Counted from the first letter of the stretch, positions 50,214-58,160 are shown. The stretch: DNA of 64,000 bases from Acerihabitans sp047324305 (GCF_047324305.1 NZ_CP178740.1:3968001-4032000), one strand, 5' to 3'. Notes: generated from the sequence alone by a model not told the origin. Made by a program: numbers and translations.

Positions 50214-51302
50214 TCAGTATCTTTCCAGCCAGTGGGCGTAGGGGGCGGGCAGCGTCCAGGAGGGACGTTCAATCTTCAGTTCACGGGCGGCGTAATAACT
50301 CCAGTGGGGATTGGCCAGATGGGCCTTGCCCACCATGACCAGATCCAATTGCTGGTCCTGAACGGCTTTTTCGGCCAGGTCCGGCGTACCGAATCCCCAG
50401 GCGGAGGCGACCGGGATATCCGCTTCCCCGCGCACCCGCTTGGCGATCGGGCCCATAAAAGCCGGTCCCCAGGGAATAGTGGCGTCGGGGGTGGAGAACC
50501 CGATGCTGACGCTGAGCATATCCAGGCCGGCCTGTTTGAAGCGCGTGATCAGGTCAATGGATTCAGTCAGGGTCTGCTCGTCGCGCCCGTCGAACTCCAG
50601 CACGCCGAACCGGGCGGCCAGCGGCAAATGTTCCGGCCAGACTTCGCGTACCGCCGCCAGGGTTTCCAGCAGGAAACGGCCGCGGTTAACGGCGCTGCCG
50701 CCGTACTGGTCGTCGCGCTGGTTGGAATGGGCCGAGAAGAAGCTCTGGGCCAGGTAGCCGTGGGCGAAATGCAGCTCCAGCCATTCGAATCCGGCGTCGC
50801 GCGCCCGGCGGGCGGCGGCCACGAAATCATCACGCACCCGGGCGATATCGTCAAGCGTCATGGCCTTGGGCACTTTCGGCAAATTGGCGCCAAAAGCGAT
50901 GGCGGACGGCGCAATGGTCTGCCAGCCGCGCGGGTCGCTCTCGGCGATATGGTCATCGCCCTCCCAGGGCCGGTTAGCGCTGGCCTTGCGGCCGGCATGG
51001 CCGATCTGGATGCCGGGCACCGCGCCCGCCGCTTTGATGGCCCGCACCACCGGCACAAAGGCCTGGGCCAGGGTATCGTTCCAGATGCCGGCGCAGCCTG
51101 GGGTGATACGCCCCTCGGGGGAGACCGCGGTGGCCTCGACGATCACCAGCCCGGCGCCGCCGCGGGCGAGGGCGGCCAGATGGACCTGGTGCCAGTCGTT
51201 GATCAGGCCTTCATCGGCGGAATACATGCACATGGGCGGCACCGCGATGCGGTTGCGCAGCGTAACATCCTTGAGTTTAAAGGGTTGAAAGAGTGCTGAC
51301 AT
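50214..51302 (-). CDS. NADH:flavin oxidoreductase, Old Yellow Enzyme family (NamA/YqjM-like)
   Basis: A 362-residue FMN-dependent ene-reductase. It has the YqjM-subclass features: Cys25 and Tyr27 in 'VPPMCMYSADEG', 'GIQIGHAGRKAS' near residue 97, and the substrate-binding His178 and His181 in 'LELHFAHGYLAQSF'. The family's 'SIGFSTPDATIPWGP' and the C-terminal 'DLVMVGKAHLANPHW' FMN phosphate region are also present. These enzymes reduce activated C=C bonds of enones, nitro-olefins and other electrophiles. It is divergent from an ArsR-family repressor, and its promoter overlaps a palindromic operator, so electrophile-induced expression is likely. Confidence 0.92.
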   Translation of the reverse strand: MSALFQPFKLKDVTLRNRIAVPPMCMYSADEGLINDWHQVHLAALARGGAGLVIVEATAVSPEGRITPGCAGIWNDTLAQAFVPVVRAIKAAGAVPGIQIGHAGRKASANRPWEGDDHIAESDPRGWQTIAPSAIAFGANLPKVPKAMTLDDIARVRDDFVAAARRARDAGFEWLELHFAHGYLAQSFFSAHSNQRDDQYGGSAVNRGRFLLETLAAVREVWPEHLPLAARFGVLEFDGRDEQTLTESIDLITRFKQAGLDMLSVSIGFSTPDATIPWGPAFMGPIAKRVRGEADIPVASAWGFGTPDLAEKAVQDQQLDLVMVGKAHLANPHWSYYAARELKIERPSWTLPAPYAHWLERY

Positions 51303-51354
51303 GGTTCGGGTTCCTGTATTTGTTGGCGCGATGATTTACTGTAGCCTTATTCTG

Positions 51355-51376
51355 TAATTCGATAATATTCGAATTA
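51355..51376. promoter_or_regulatory. Palindromic operator TAATTCGA-N6-TCGAATTA
   Basis: Perfect eight-base arms (51355-51362, 51369-51376) in the divergent gap between the Old Yellow Enzyme and arsR genes. It covers the -10 of the reductase promoter and lies just upstream of the arsR promoter, so one repressor could shut both. ArsR-family dimers typically bind AT-rich palindromes of this size. Confidence 0.7.
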
Positions 51377-51390
51377 TGGCTTTTTGACAA
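51362..51390 (-). promoter_or_regulatory. Sigma70 promoter of the Old Yellow Enzyme gene
   Basis: Minus strand: -35 TTGTCA at 51390-51385, 17-base spacer, -10 TATTAT at 51367-51362. It is embedded in the palindromic operator, and transcription would begin about 50 bases before the start codon. Confidence 0.7.
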
Positions 51391-51396
51391 GCCGTT

Positions 51397-51405
51397 TGCT
51401 ATAGT
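51397..51405 (+). promoter_or_regulatory. Extended -10 promoter of the arsR-type gene; predicted leaderless transcript
   Basis: TGC-TATAGT at 51397-51405 is an extended -10 element. Start of transcription about seven bases on would coincide with the A of the ATG at 51412. No ribosome site precedes that ATG. A nearby TTGACA is only ten bases from TATAGT and cannot serve as its -35. Confidence 0.5.
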
Positions 51406-51411
51406 CGCCCC

Positions 51412-51711
51412 ATGCGCCCCTTTAAACATCCGTCGATAAATGAATTCGCTCTCGAACGCGTGCTTTACGCCTTGAGCGACCCGTTGCGCCTGGACATCGT
51501 GCGCCGCCTGGCTCAGTTGGGCGAGGCCAGCTGCGGCGAACTGGACGGCGGCCGCCCCAAATCCAGCGTTTCCCATCATTTCCGCGTGCTGCGCGATGCC
51601 GGGCTGGTCTATACCCATAATGTCGGCACCACGCACATCAATACGCTGCGCAGCGATGATATGCAGGACCGCTTCCCCGGCCTGCTGACGACGATCCTGG
51701 CGCAGCATTAA
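51412..51711 (+). CDS. ArsR family transcriptional regulator
   Basis: A 99-residue single-domain winged-helix repressor. The HTH core is 'LRLDIVRRLAQLGEASCGELDGGRPKSSVSHHFRVLRDAGLVYTHNVGTTHINTL', which shows the ArsR 'SVSHHFRVLRDAGLV' recognition helix. There is no metal-binding Cys pair ('ELCVCDL'); a single Cys sits before the recognition helix, so it is not an arsenic sensor and could react to electrophiles. It is divergent from the Old Yellow Enzyme gene, the presumptive target. No Shine-Dalgarno sequence is visible. Confidence 0.88.
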   Translation: MRPFKHPSINEFALERVLYALSDPLRLDIVRRLAQLGEASCGELDGGRPKSSVSHHFRVLRDAGLVYTHNVGTTHINTLRSDDMQDRFPGLLTTILAQH

Positions 51712-51822
51712 CCGCCCCCCGCTTCGCCAATATCGCCTAATACGCCCCACCACGGCCTGAATCTCCCCTTTTCCGTTTTCGCGGCAAATCTGTGATCGCC
51801 ATCTTATTGACCAAAATGCAAC

Positions 51823-51838
51823 TGTGAATAACATCACA
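51823..51838. promoter_or_regulatory. Perfect CRP-cAMP site
   Basis: TGTGA-N6-TCACA (51823-51827 and 51834-51838), flanked by AAC and TTAA as in the 22-base consensus. It is centred about 70 bases before the GntR start and roughly 40 bases before the likely transcription start, a normal activating position. It implies catabolite control of the operon that follows. Confidence 0.8.
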
Positions 51839-51864
51839 TTAATCTTTCGTTAACATATCTACCA

Positions 51865-51876
51865 TTGGTATTACCA
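51865..51876. promoter_or_regulatory. FadR-family operator TTGGTATTACCA
   Basis: TGGT-ATT-ACCA fits the TGGT-N3-ACCA pattern bound by FCD-type GntR regulators such as LldR and PdhR. It lies 25 bases before the GntR gene and over the probable transcription start, where a repressor would block initiation. Autoregulation is inferred. Confidence 0.65.
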
Positions 51877-51900
51877 CTGGTTAAGGCTGATGAATGACAG

Positions 51901-52650
51901 ATGACGATTAAACGCGGGAACGGGAAACAGGACACCGGCAACGGCTACGATCGGGTCGTCGGATTTCTGCGCGAGCAACTGCTGTCGGGGGAGCTCAAGG
52001 CGGGGGACTGCCTGCTGCCGGAGCGTGAGCTTTCCGCCCGGCTCGGCGTAAGCCGGCCGGTGCTGCGCGAGGCCTTGCGCGCCCTGGCGATGATTGGCGC
52101 GGTGGAGATCCGCCATGGTATCGGCACGGTGGTGAAAAAACCCAGCGTGTCGATTCTGGGTGAATTTTTCACCTTTGTACTGGCCCATCAGGCGGATGTG
52201 ATTGACGACGTGATGCAGGCGCGTATTGCCATTGAACGGCAGGCGGTGCGCCTGGCATGCCGCCGGGCCACGCAAGGGGATTACGATCGGCTGGCCGAAT
52301 GCCTGCGCGCCATCGTCGACACTATCCATACCCCGGAAGTCGGCGGCCTGGCGGATTTCCACTTTCATGAAGCTATCGTGCTGGCGTCCGGCTCGGCGAC
52401 GCTTATCAGTATTTACCAGTCCATCAGCGCGCTGATGATGCGTTCGCACCTGGACCGGCGTGAACAGATTATCCAGGTGGACGGCATCGAGGAGTTCCTG
52501 ATCGATCACCACCGGCTTATTTTTGCCGCCATCGTCGGGCGCGACGAAGCGCGCGCCGACGAACTGCTGGCCCGCCATTTCGAGATCGGCGCGGACTTTC
52601 GCCGCCGCGCCACCATCCGCATGGCAGGCGCGGCGCCTTTTACCGACTAA
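51901..52650 (+). CDS. FadR/GntR family transcriptional regulator (FCD domain)
   Basis: A 249-residue regulator with an N-terminal wHTH ('LLPERELSARLGVSRPVLREALRALAMIGAVEIRHGIGTVV'-type, about 35-75) and a helical FCD domain from about 90. Potential metal/ligand residues are seen in 'DFHFHEAIVLASGS' and 'DHHRLIFAAIVGRDEARADELLARHF'. It opens a seven-gene plus-strand operon that includes a sugar-phosphate isomerase, a hydroxyacid dehydrogenase and an amino-acid-type importer, and is preceded by a CRP site and a TGGT-N3-ACCA operator. The likely effector is a small carboxylate transported or made by the operon. Confidence 0.9.
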   Translation: MTIKRGNGKQDTGNGYDRVVGFLREQLLSGELKAGDCLLPERELSARLGVSRPVLREALRALAMIGAVEIRHGIGTVVKKPSVSILGEFFTFVLAHQADVIDDVMQARIAIERQAVRLACRRATQGDYDRLAECLRAIVDTIHTPEVGGLADFHFHEAIVLASGSATLISIYQSISALMMRSHLDRREQIIQVDGIEEFLIDHHRLIFAAIVGRDEARADELLARHFEIGADFRRRATIRMAGAAPFTD

Positions 52651-52675
52651 ACCACGACCGCAGAAGGAAACCCGA

Positions 52676-53122
52676 ATGAATATCGTTATTGGCAGCGATC
52701 ACGCCGGCTTCCGGCTGAAGCTGGAACTGGCCGACTGGCTGCGTGCCGCCGGCCATGAGGTGGACGACATCGGCAGCCACACGCCCGACCCGGTCGACTT
52801 TCCCGATATCGCCCATGCCTTGTGCGCTAAGGTGCGCCAGGACGCCGGGCGCCGTGGCCTCCTGGTGTGCGGCACCGGCGTGGGCGCGGTGATCGCCGCC
52901 AACAAAATCAACGGCATCCGCGCCGCCGTGTGCCACGACATCCATTCAGCGCACCAGGGGGTGGAGCACGATGATGTCAATGTGATGTGCATGGGCGCGC
53001 AAATCGTCGGATCGTGGCTGGCGCGCGATTTGGTCGACGCGTTTTTGCAGGCCCGGTTTGTCCGCGATAAGGACTTTGTCCGCCGGGTCGACAAACTCAA
53101 CCGTCTTGAACAGCAGGACTGA
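52676..53122 (+). CDS. RpiB/LacA/LacB family sugar-phosphate isomerase
   Basis: A 148-residue isomerase of the same fold as RpiB but clearly divergent from the rpiB at 1466. It has 'SDHAGFRLK' (Asp8, His9), catalytic Cys65 in 'LVCGTGVGAVIAANK', and 'CHDIHSAHQGVEHDDVN' with His98 in place of RpiB's 'CSEPYSA...EHNNTN'. This variant group includes tetrulose-4-phosphate isomerases and uncharacterised proteins. AGAAGGA precedes the start, 25 bases after the GntR gene. Not enough to name the substrate; no sugar kinase is encoded nearby. Confidence 0.85.
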   Translation: MNIVIGSDHAGFRLKLELADWLRAAGHEVDDIGSHTPDPVDFPDIAHALCAKVRQDAGRRGLLVCGTGVGAVIAANKINGIRAAVCHDIHSAHQGVEHDDVNVMCMGAQIVGSWLARDLVDAFLQARFVRDKDFVRRVDKLNRLEQQD

Positions 53123-53141
53123 TCCTGGGGGACGCAATCAC

Positions 53142-54056
53142 ATGAATGAGTTAACACCAAAAGGTAATGTCGGTTTCCTCGGCCTGGGCGTCATGGGACG
53201 CGAGATGGCGCGTAACCTCGCCCAGGCCGGCTTTAGCGTGCGCGCCTATGATGTGCTGCCGGCGGCCGTTGCGGCGCTGGCGGCGTATGGGGTACAGCCG
53301 GCGCGGGATATGGCGCACGCCACCGCCGACGCCGATATCGTGATCTCCATGCTGCCCGACACGCCGCAGGTGGAAGCCGTGGTGCGCGGCGACGGGGGAC
53401 TGTTGGCGTGCCCTCCGCGCGGCGGCCTCTACGTGGATATGAGTACTATCGCGCCGGAGGCGACGCGCGCCATGAGCCGGGCGCTGGCGGCGCAGGGCGT
53501 GATCATGCTGGACGCGCCGGTATCCGGCGGGCCGGCGGGGGCGAAAAACGCCGCCCTGAGCATTATGGTCGGCGGCGACGCCGCGGGATTCGCCCGCGCC
53601 GTACCCTTTCTGCGGGCAATGGGCACCACCATTAACCATGTCGGGCAATCCGGCGCCGGTCAAACGGTGAAACTGTGCAACCAGCTGATATGCGCCATCA
53701 ATATCCAGGCCATTTGCGAGGCGCTGGCGCTGGGGCGCGCCTATGGCATCGATCTTGGCCAGATGCGCGAGGTGCTGCTGGGGGGGTCGGCGGCGTCCTG
53801 GATGCTCGACAAACTGGGCTCGGCCATGATCGGGGGCGATACCTCCGCCGGCTTTCGCATCGATTTGATGATGAAGGATTTGCGTCTGGTGCTGGACGCG
53901 GCGCGAGAGCGTCCGGTGCCGCTGCCGGCCACCGCGCTGGTGGCGACGCAATACCAGGACGCGCAGGCCCACGGCGAGGGATCTAACGGCAACCAGGCGC
54001 TGTTCAGGGTTTACGACCGGATCACCGGGCGGGAAACGGCGGCGGCGACAAAATAG
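53142..54056 (+). CDS. Beta-hydroxyacid dehydrogenase (3-hydroxyisobutyrate/tartronate semialdehyde reductase family)
   Basis: A 304-residue NAD(P)-dependent dehydrogenase. Cofactor motif 'GFLGLGVMGREMA' starts at residue 10, the family signature 'DAPVSGGPAGAKNAALSIMVGG' is near 125, and the catalytic Lys is in 'GAGQTVKLCNQL' near 175. The C-terminal helical domain has 'KDLRLVLDAA'. Family reactions are reversible oxidation of 3-hydroxyacids such as 3-hydroxyisobutyrate, D-glycerate, L-threonate or L-serine. In context with an isomerase and an amino-acid-type importer, oxidation of a hydroxylated acid or amino acid is plausible. The start at 53142 is set by homology. Confidence 0.88.
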   Translation: MNELTPKGNVGFLGLGVMGREMARNLAQAGFSVRAYDVLPAAVAALAAYGVQPARDMAHATADADIVISMLPDTPQVEAVVRGDGGLLACPPRGGLYVDMSTIAPEATRAMSRALAAQGVIMLDAPVSGGPAGAKNAALSIMVGGDAAGFARAVPFLRAMGTTINHVGQSGAGQTVKLCNQLICAINIQAICEALALGRAYGIDLGQMREVLLGGSAASWMLDKLGSAMIGGDTSAGFRIDLMMKDLRLVLDAARERPVPLPATALVATQYQDAQAHGEGSNGNQALFRVYDRITGRETAAATK

Positions 54057-54066
54057 GTAGCGGGTT

Positions 54067-54744
54067 ATGAAGCTTGATTTCACGGCGATATTCACGCAAT
54101 GGCAGATGCTGAGGGACGGCGCGCTGCTCACCGCCGAGCTGGCGGTCATCACCACCGTTTTCGGTTTTCTGATAGGCACCTTATGCGCGGTGGCGCGCCG
54201 TTCCGAGTGTGCCTGGTGTTCCCGTATCGCGGGGGTGTATATCGAAGCCATTCGCAATACGCCGTTTCTGGTGCAGATCTTCCTGGTGTATTTCGGGTTG
54301 TCCAGCCTGGGTTTTTCGTTTACGGCGTTCACCGTCTCGGTGATCGCGCTGACGATAAACGTCGGTGCCTATACGGCGGAGATCATGCGCGCCGGCTTTG
54401 AGTCCATCCATCCGGGGCAATGGGAAGCGGCGGAAACGCTGGGGTTATCCACCTGGCAGCAATATTGGCATGTGGCGCTGCGTCCGGCGATAGAACGGGT
54501 TTATCCGTCGCTGACCAGCCAGTTTATTCTGTTGATGCTCGCCTCGTCGGTGACGTCGCAGATTTCGACGGAGGAACTGACCGCCACGGCCAATTTTATC
54601 CAGTCGGAGACCTACCGGCCGTTTGAAACCTTTTTTGTCGTCGCCGGTATTTACCTGGCCCTGTCGTTCCTGATGCGATTTGCGTTCTGGCTGGTGGGGC
54701 TGGCGGCTTTTCCCCGCCGCCGCCGCCTTGGCACCCCGCTTTGA
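54067..54744 (+). CDS. Polar amino acid ABC transporter permease (HisM/GlnP type)
   Basis: A 225-residue permease with five membrane segments, typical of the HisMQ family. Motifs are 'YIEAIRNTPFLVQIFLVYFGL' near residue 58 and the EAA loop 'GQWEAAETLGLSTWQQYWHVALRPAIERVYPSL' near 117. It begins ten bases after the dehydrogenase. It pairs with the next gene's product. Confidence 0.92.
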   Translation: MKLDFTAIFTQWQMLRDGALLTAELAVITTVFGFLIGTLCAVARRSECAWCSRIAGVYIEAIRNTPFLVQIFLVYFGLSSLGFSFTAFTVSVIALTINVGAYTAEIMRAGFESIHPGQWEAAETLGLSTWQQYWHVALRPAIERVYPSLTSQFILLMLASSVTSQISTEELTATANFIQSETYRPFETFFVVAGIYLALSFLMRFAFWLVGLAAFPRRRRLGTPL

Positions 54745-54754
54745 GGAGCGAGAC

Positions 54755-55441
54755 ATGAATTCTTCCCTTAATCCCGCGCATATCCAGTTCCTGCTGCAGG
54801 GCGCCTTCTGGACCCTGATCCTGTCGCTGATGGCCTTCGGCGGCGGCGGCCTGGTCGGTTTCCTGGTGGCCCTGGGGCGTATCGCGCCGCTGCGCGGCGT
54901 GCGTTTTCTGGTGAGCGCCTATGTCCAGCTTATCCAGGGCACGCCGCTGCTTATCATTATGTTTATGATTTATTTCGGCCTGCCGTCGCTGGGGTTCAGT
55001 ATTTCCCCGTTGTTTGCCGCCGGGGTGTCGCTGACCCTGTACGCCAGCGCTTACCTGGGGGAAATCTGGCGCGGCTGCCTGCAGGCGGTGCCGCGCGCGC
55101 AGTGGGAAGCGGCGGAATGCCTGGCGCTGTCCCGCGCCCAGCGCCTGTTCAAGGTGATACTGCCGCAGGCCGTGCGGCTGGCGACGCCGCCCACCGTGGG
55201 ATTTTCGGTGCAGATCATCAAAAATACCTCCCTGGCGTCGGTGGTGGGTTTTGTCGAGCTGGCGCGGGCCGGGCAGCTTATCAATAACTCGATCTTCGAG
55301 CCGTTTATTACCTATCTGATTGTCTCTTTGCTCTATTTTTGCCTGTGTTTTCCGGTGTCGGTATTAAGCCGCAGGCTTGAACGCCGCGCCATGGTTAAAA
55401 AAACGGCGCGGCAAAACGCGGCGCTGACCAGAATGGCCTAA
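54755..55441 (+). CDS. Polar amino acid ABC transporter permease (HisQ/GlnP type)
   Basis: A 228-residue five-segment permease with 'YVQLIQGTPLLIIMFMIYFGLPS' near residue 55 and the EAA loop 'AQWEAAECLALSRAQRLFKVILPQAVRLATPPTV' near 118. The start at 54755 has GAGGAG upstream and lies ten bases after the first permease. Together the two make a heterodimeric channel for a polar amino acid or related anion. Confidence 0.92.
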   Translation: MNSSLNPAHIQFLLQGAFWTLILSLMAFGGGGLVGFLVALGRIAPLRGVRFLVSAYVQLIQGTPLLIIMFMIYFGLPSLGFSISPLFAAGVSLTLYASAYLGEIWRGCLQAVPRAQWEAAECLALSRAQRLFKVILPQAVRLATPPTVGFSVQIIKNTSLASVVGFVELARAGQLINNSIFEPFITYLIVSLLYFCLCFPVSVLSRRLERRAMVKKTARQNAALTRMA

Positions 55442-55459
55442 GCGTTAAAGGAAATCATT

Positions 55460-56185
55460 ATGTCGATTATCGTGCTTGATAAGGTGCAAAAAAGCTTTGG
55501 CGCGGTGCCGGTGCTTAACGATGTGTCTTTTTCCGTGGATCGGGGGCAGGTGGTGGCGTTGATTGGCGCCAGCGGGTCGGGGAAAAGCACCGCGCTGCGC
55601 TGTATCGATCGGCTGGAGAAGATTAACGGCGGCAGCATCGAGGTGTGCGGCCATCGCGTCGAGGATCCCCATCTTGACCTGCGTAAGCTGCGTCAGGATG
55701 TCGGCATTGTGTTCCAGAGTTATAACCTGTTTCCCCATCTCACTATTGAGCAAAATATCACGCTGGGGCCGATGTCGGTTAAAAAACAATCGAAAGCCGA
55801 CGCGCGGCGCCTGGCGCATTCGGTGCTGGAGCAGGTGGGTCTGGCTGATAAGGCGGATAGCTATCCGGAGCAGCTTTCCGGCGGACAGCAGCAGCGCGCG
55901 GCCATCGCCCGTTCGCTGGCCATGAAGCCGAAGGTGATGCTGTTCGACGAGGTGACCTCCGCGCTCGATCCCAAGCTGACCGGCGAAGTGCTGCGTGTTA
56001 TCGAACGGTTGGCGGGCAGCGGGATGACCATGATCATGGTGACGCACGAAATGAATTTTGCCCGGCGCATCGCCGACAAAGTGGTGTTTATGCACCAGGG
56101 CGCCGTGCATGAAAGCGGCGGCGCCGCCATTTTAAAACAGCCCGCCACCCCGGCGCTGCAGGATTTTATCGCCAACGAGCTGTAG
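55460..56185 (+). CDS. Amino acid ABC transporter ATP-binding protein (GlnQ/HisP type)
   Basis: A 241-residue ATPase. Walker A is 'GASGSGKSTALRCIDRLE' near residue 34, Q-loop 'VFQSYNLFPHLTIEQNI' is that of GlnQ/HisP proteins, signature 'LSGGQQQRAAIARSLAM' is near 141, and Walker B is 'VMLFDEVTSALDPKL'. It is followed by 'MVTHEMNFARRIADKVVFMHQG'. AAAGGAAA ribosome site. It powers the importer encoded by its neighbours. Confidence 0.94.
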   Translation: MSIIVLDKVQKSFGAVPVLNDVSFSVDRGQVVALIGASGSGKSTALRCIDRLEKINGGSIEVCGHRVEDPHLDLRKLRQDVGIVFQSYNLFPHLTIEQNITLGPMSVKKQSKADARRLAHSVLEQVGLADKADSYPEQLSGGQQQRAAIARSLAMKPKVMLFDEVTSALDPKLTGEVLRVIERLAGSGMTMIMVTHEMNFARRIADKVVFMHQGAVHESGGAAILKQPATPALQDFIANEL

Positions 56186-56224
56186 TCGGCGGCGTTGGCC
56201 CGTCAGGTAACCCTGGAGAAAACT

Positions 56225-57025
56225 ATGCGATATATGAAACGATTGGCTTTGTTGGGCACCCTGTTTTTGTGGCTGGCGTTTAATCCCGCCGCGGCGGCGA
56301 CCAACGCCTGGCAGGAGATCAAGGAACGGGGCACGCTGCGGGTGGCGACCGATTTGTCCATTCCCCCTTCCGGGATGCTGGACGCCAGCCTGAAGCCGAT
56401 AGGGTCGGATGTGGAAACCGCGCAGTTGCTGGCGCAGGATTGGGGGTTGAAACTGCAGTTTATCGAGACCACCGGTCCGACGCGGATCCCCAATCTGCAA
56501 ACGGGTAAGGCGGATATCGTCATATCAACCCTGTCGGTAACGCCGCAGCGGGCGCAGGTAATCGATTTTACACGCGCTTATGCCGGATTGCGGTCGGTTA
56601 TCGGCGCGCCCGCGGCGACGAAAATCGGCGGCTGGGACGACCTGAAAGGTAAAGCGATTACCGTGACGCGCGGAACCACCCAGGATACGCAGCTGAGTAC
56701 GGAAGCGGCAAAACGGGGTTTTACCGTGCAGCGTTATGACGACGACGCGACGCTTGTGACTGCCGCGGTGAGCGGGCAGGCTTTTGCGGTGGCGACGTCG
56801 GCCACCTTGGTTAACCAGATAAAAAAACAGAACCCGAAGCTGGCGTTTGAGCCGAAAATGACCCTGCAGGTGTTCGATTTGGCGATCGGGGTGCCGAAAG
56901 GGCAGCCGGAGCTGAAAGCCAAACTGGACGAGTGGATTGCCGCCAATCTGAAAAACGGCAAACTGAACGCTATTTATCAAAAATACCATGGCGAGCCGAT
57001 CCCGCCGGAAATCATTAATCGATAG
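56225..57025 (+). CDS. Amino acid ABC transporter substrate-binding protein (SBP_bac_3)
   Basis: A 266-residue periplasmic binding protein with a signal peptide (MRYMKRLALLG, hydrophobic core, 'AAAAT' region). Mature landmarks are 'KERGTLRVATDLSIPPSGMLD' at the start, 'QTGKADIVISTLSVTPQRAQVIDFTRAYAG' near residue 95, and 'WIAANLKNGKLNAIYQKYHGEPIPPEI' at the end. The usual Arg that clamps the amino acid carboxylate lies in 'VTPQRAQ'. GGAG precedes the start. Its last 11 bases overlap the 3' end of lldD on the opposite strand. Ligand unknown. Confidence 0.92.
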   Translation: MRYMKRLALLGTLFLWLAFNPAAAATNAWQEIKERGTLRVATDLSIPPSGMLDASLKPIGSDVETAQLLAQDWGLKLQFIETTGPTRIPNLQTGKADIVISTLSVTPQRAQVIDFTRAYAGLRSVIGAPAATKIGGWDDLKGKAITVTRGTTQDTQLSTEAAKRGFTVQRYDDDATLVTAAVSGQAFAVATSATLVNQIKKQNPKLAFEPKMTLQVFDLAIGVPKGQPELKAKLDEWIAANLKNGKLNAIYQKYHGEPIPPEIINR

Positions 57026-58160
57026 AATGCCGGACCAGCGACTCGCGCGTGATCTCGGCGATGGCGCGGGCGCCGGTGAGGGTCATGGCCACGCGCATTT
57101 CCTTGTCGATAAGCGTGAGCAGGTTGGCCACCCCCTGTTCCCCTGCCGTTGCCAGGGCATAGATATACGCGCGCCCCAGCAGCACGGTGTCGGCGCCCAG
57201 CGCAATCATGCGCACCACGTCGAGGCCGTTGCGAATGCCGCTGTCGGCGAGGATAGCGATATCGCCTTTGACCGCGTCGGCGATGGCGGGCAACGCGCGG
57301 GTGGAGGAGAGCACGCCGTCGAGCTGGCGTCCGCCGTGGTTGGACACCACGATGCCGTCCGCGCCGAAGCGTACCGCGTCCCGGGCATCCTCCGGGTCAA
57401 GTATGCCTTTGATGATCATGGGGCCCTGCCAGAATTCCCGGATCCATTCCAGGTCGCTCCAGGAGATGGACGGATCGAAGTTTTTCGCCAGCCAGCCGAT
57501 ATAGTCTTCCAGGCCGGTGGGTTTGCCCACATACGCGGAGATATTGCCGAGCACGTGGGGACGTCCGCGCACCCCGACATCCCAGGCCCAGGCGGGATGG
57601 GTTATCGCCTGCAGATAGCGGCGCAGCGCCGCGTTCGGCCCGCTCATGCCCGAGTGGGCATCGCGGTAGCGGGCGCCGGGAACCGGCATGTCCACCGTGA
57701 ACACCAGCGTCGAGCAACCCGCGGCCTTGGCGCGCTCCAGCGCGTTGCGCATAAAGCCGCGGTCCTTGAGCACATAGAGCTGGAACCACATCGGCTGTTT
57801 TATGGCGGAAGAGACCTCCTCGATGGTGCCGACCGAGACGGTGGACAGCGTAAAGGGGATGCCCTTGCTTGCGGCGGCCCTGGCGGCCTGGACCTCGCCG
57901 CGCCGGGCATACATGCCGCAAAGTCCGACCGGGGCGAGGGCGACCGGCATGGCGAGCCGCTGGCCGAACAGCGTCGTCTCCAGGCTCAGCTGCGACATAT
58001 TCCTGAGCACCCGTTGCCTGAGCGCCACCTGCGCCAGGTCCTCGACATTGCGCCTTAAGGTGTATTCGACGTAGGCGCCGCCGTCCAGGTAGTGAAACAA
58101 AAAGGGCGGCAGCTTACGTTGGGCCGCCGCGCGATAATCGGTTGCAGCTGAAATGATCAT
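57015..58160 (-). CDS. lldD: L-lactate dehydrogenase (quinone), FMN-dependent
   Basis: A 381-residue FMN-dependent alpha-hydroxyacid dehydrogenase, near-identical in pattern to E. coli LldD (396 residues) but with a shorter C-terminus. It oxidises L-lactate to pyruvate at the inner membrane and reduces ubiquinone. Landmarks are 'MIISAATDYRAAAQRKLPPF' at the N-terminus, 'MPVALAPVGLCGMYARRGEVQ' near 70, the 'DMPVPGARYRDAHSGMSGPN' segment and the catalytic His in 'VVSNHGGRQLDGV' near residue 275. The start at 58160 overlaps lldR's stop by four bases (ATGA). Confidence 0.96.
   Translation of the reverse strand: MIISAATDYRAAAQRKLPPFLFHYLDGGAYVEYTLRRNVEDLAQVALRQRVLRNMSQLSLETTLFGQRLAMPVALAPVGLCGMYARRGEVQAARAAASKGIPFTLSTVSVGTIEEVSSAIKQPMWFQLYVLKDRGFMRNALERAKAAGCSTLVFTVDMPVPGARYRDAHSGMSGPNAALRRYLQAITHPAWAWDVGVRGRPHVLGNISAYVGKPTGLEDYIGWLAKNFDPSISWSDLEWIREFWQGPMIIKGILDPEDARDAVRFGADGIVVSNHGGRQLDGVLSSTRALPAIADAVKGDIAILADSGIRNGLDVVRMIALGADTVLLGRAYIYALATAGEQGVANLLTLIDKEMRVAMTLTGARAIAEITRESLVRHSID

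Noticed and set aside
51384..51405. TTGACA as -35 for the arsR-type gene
   Set aside because: Only ten bases separate it from TATAGT, far too short; the extended -10 reading is preferred.
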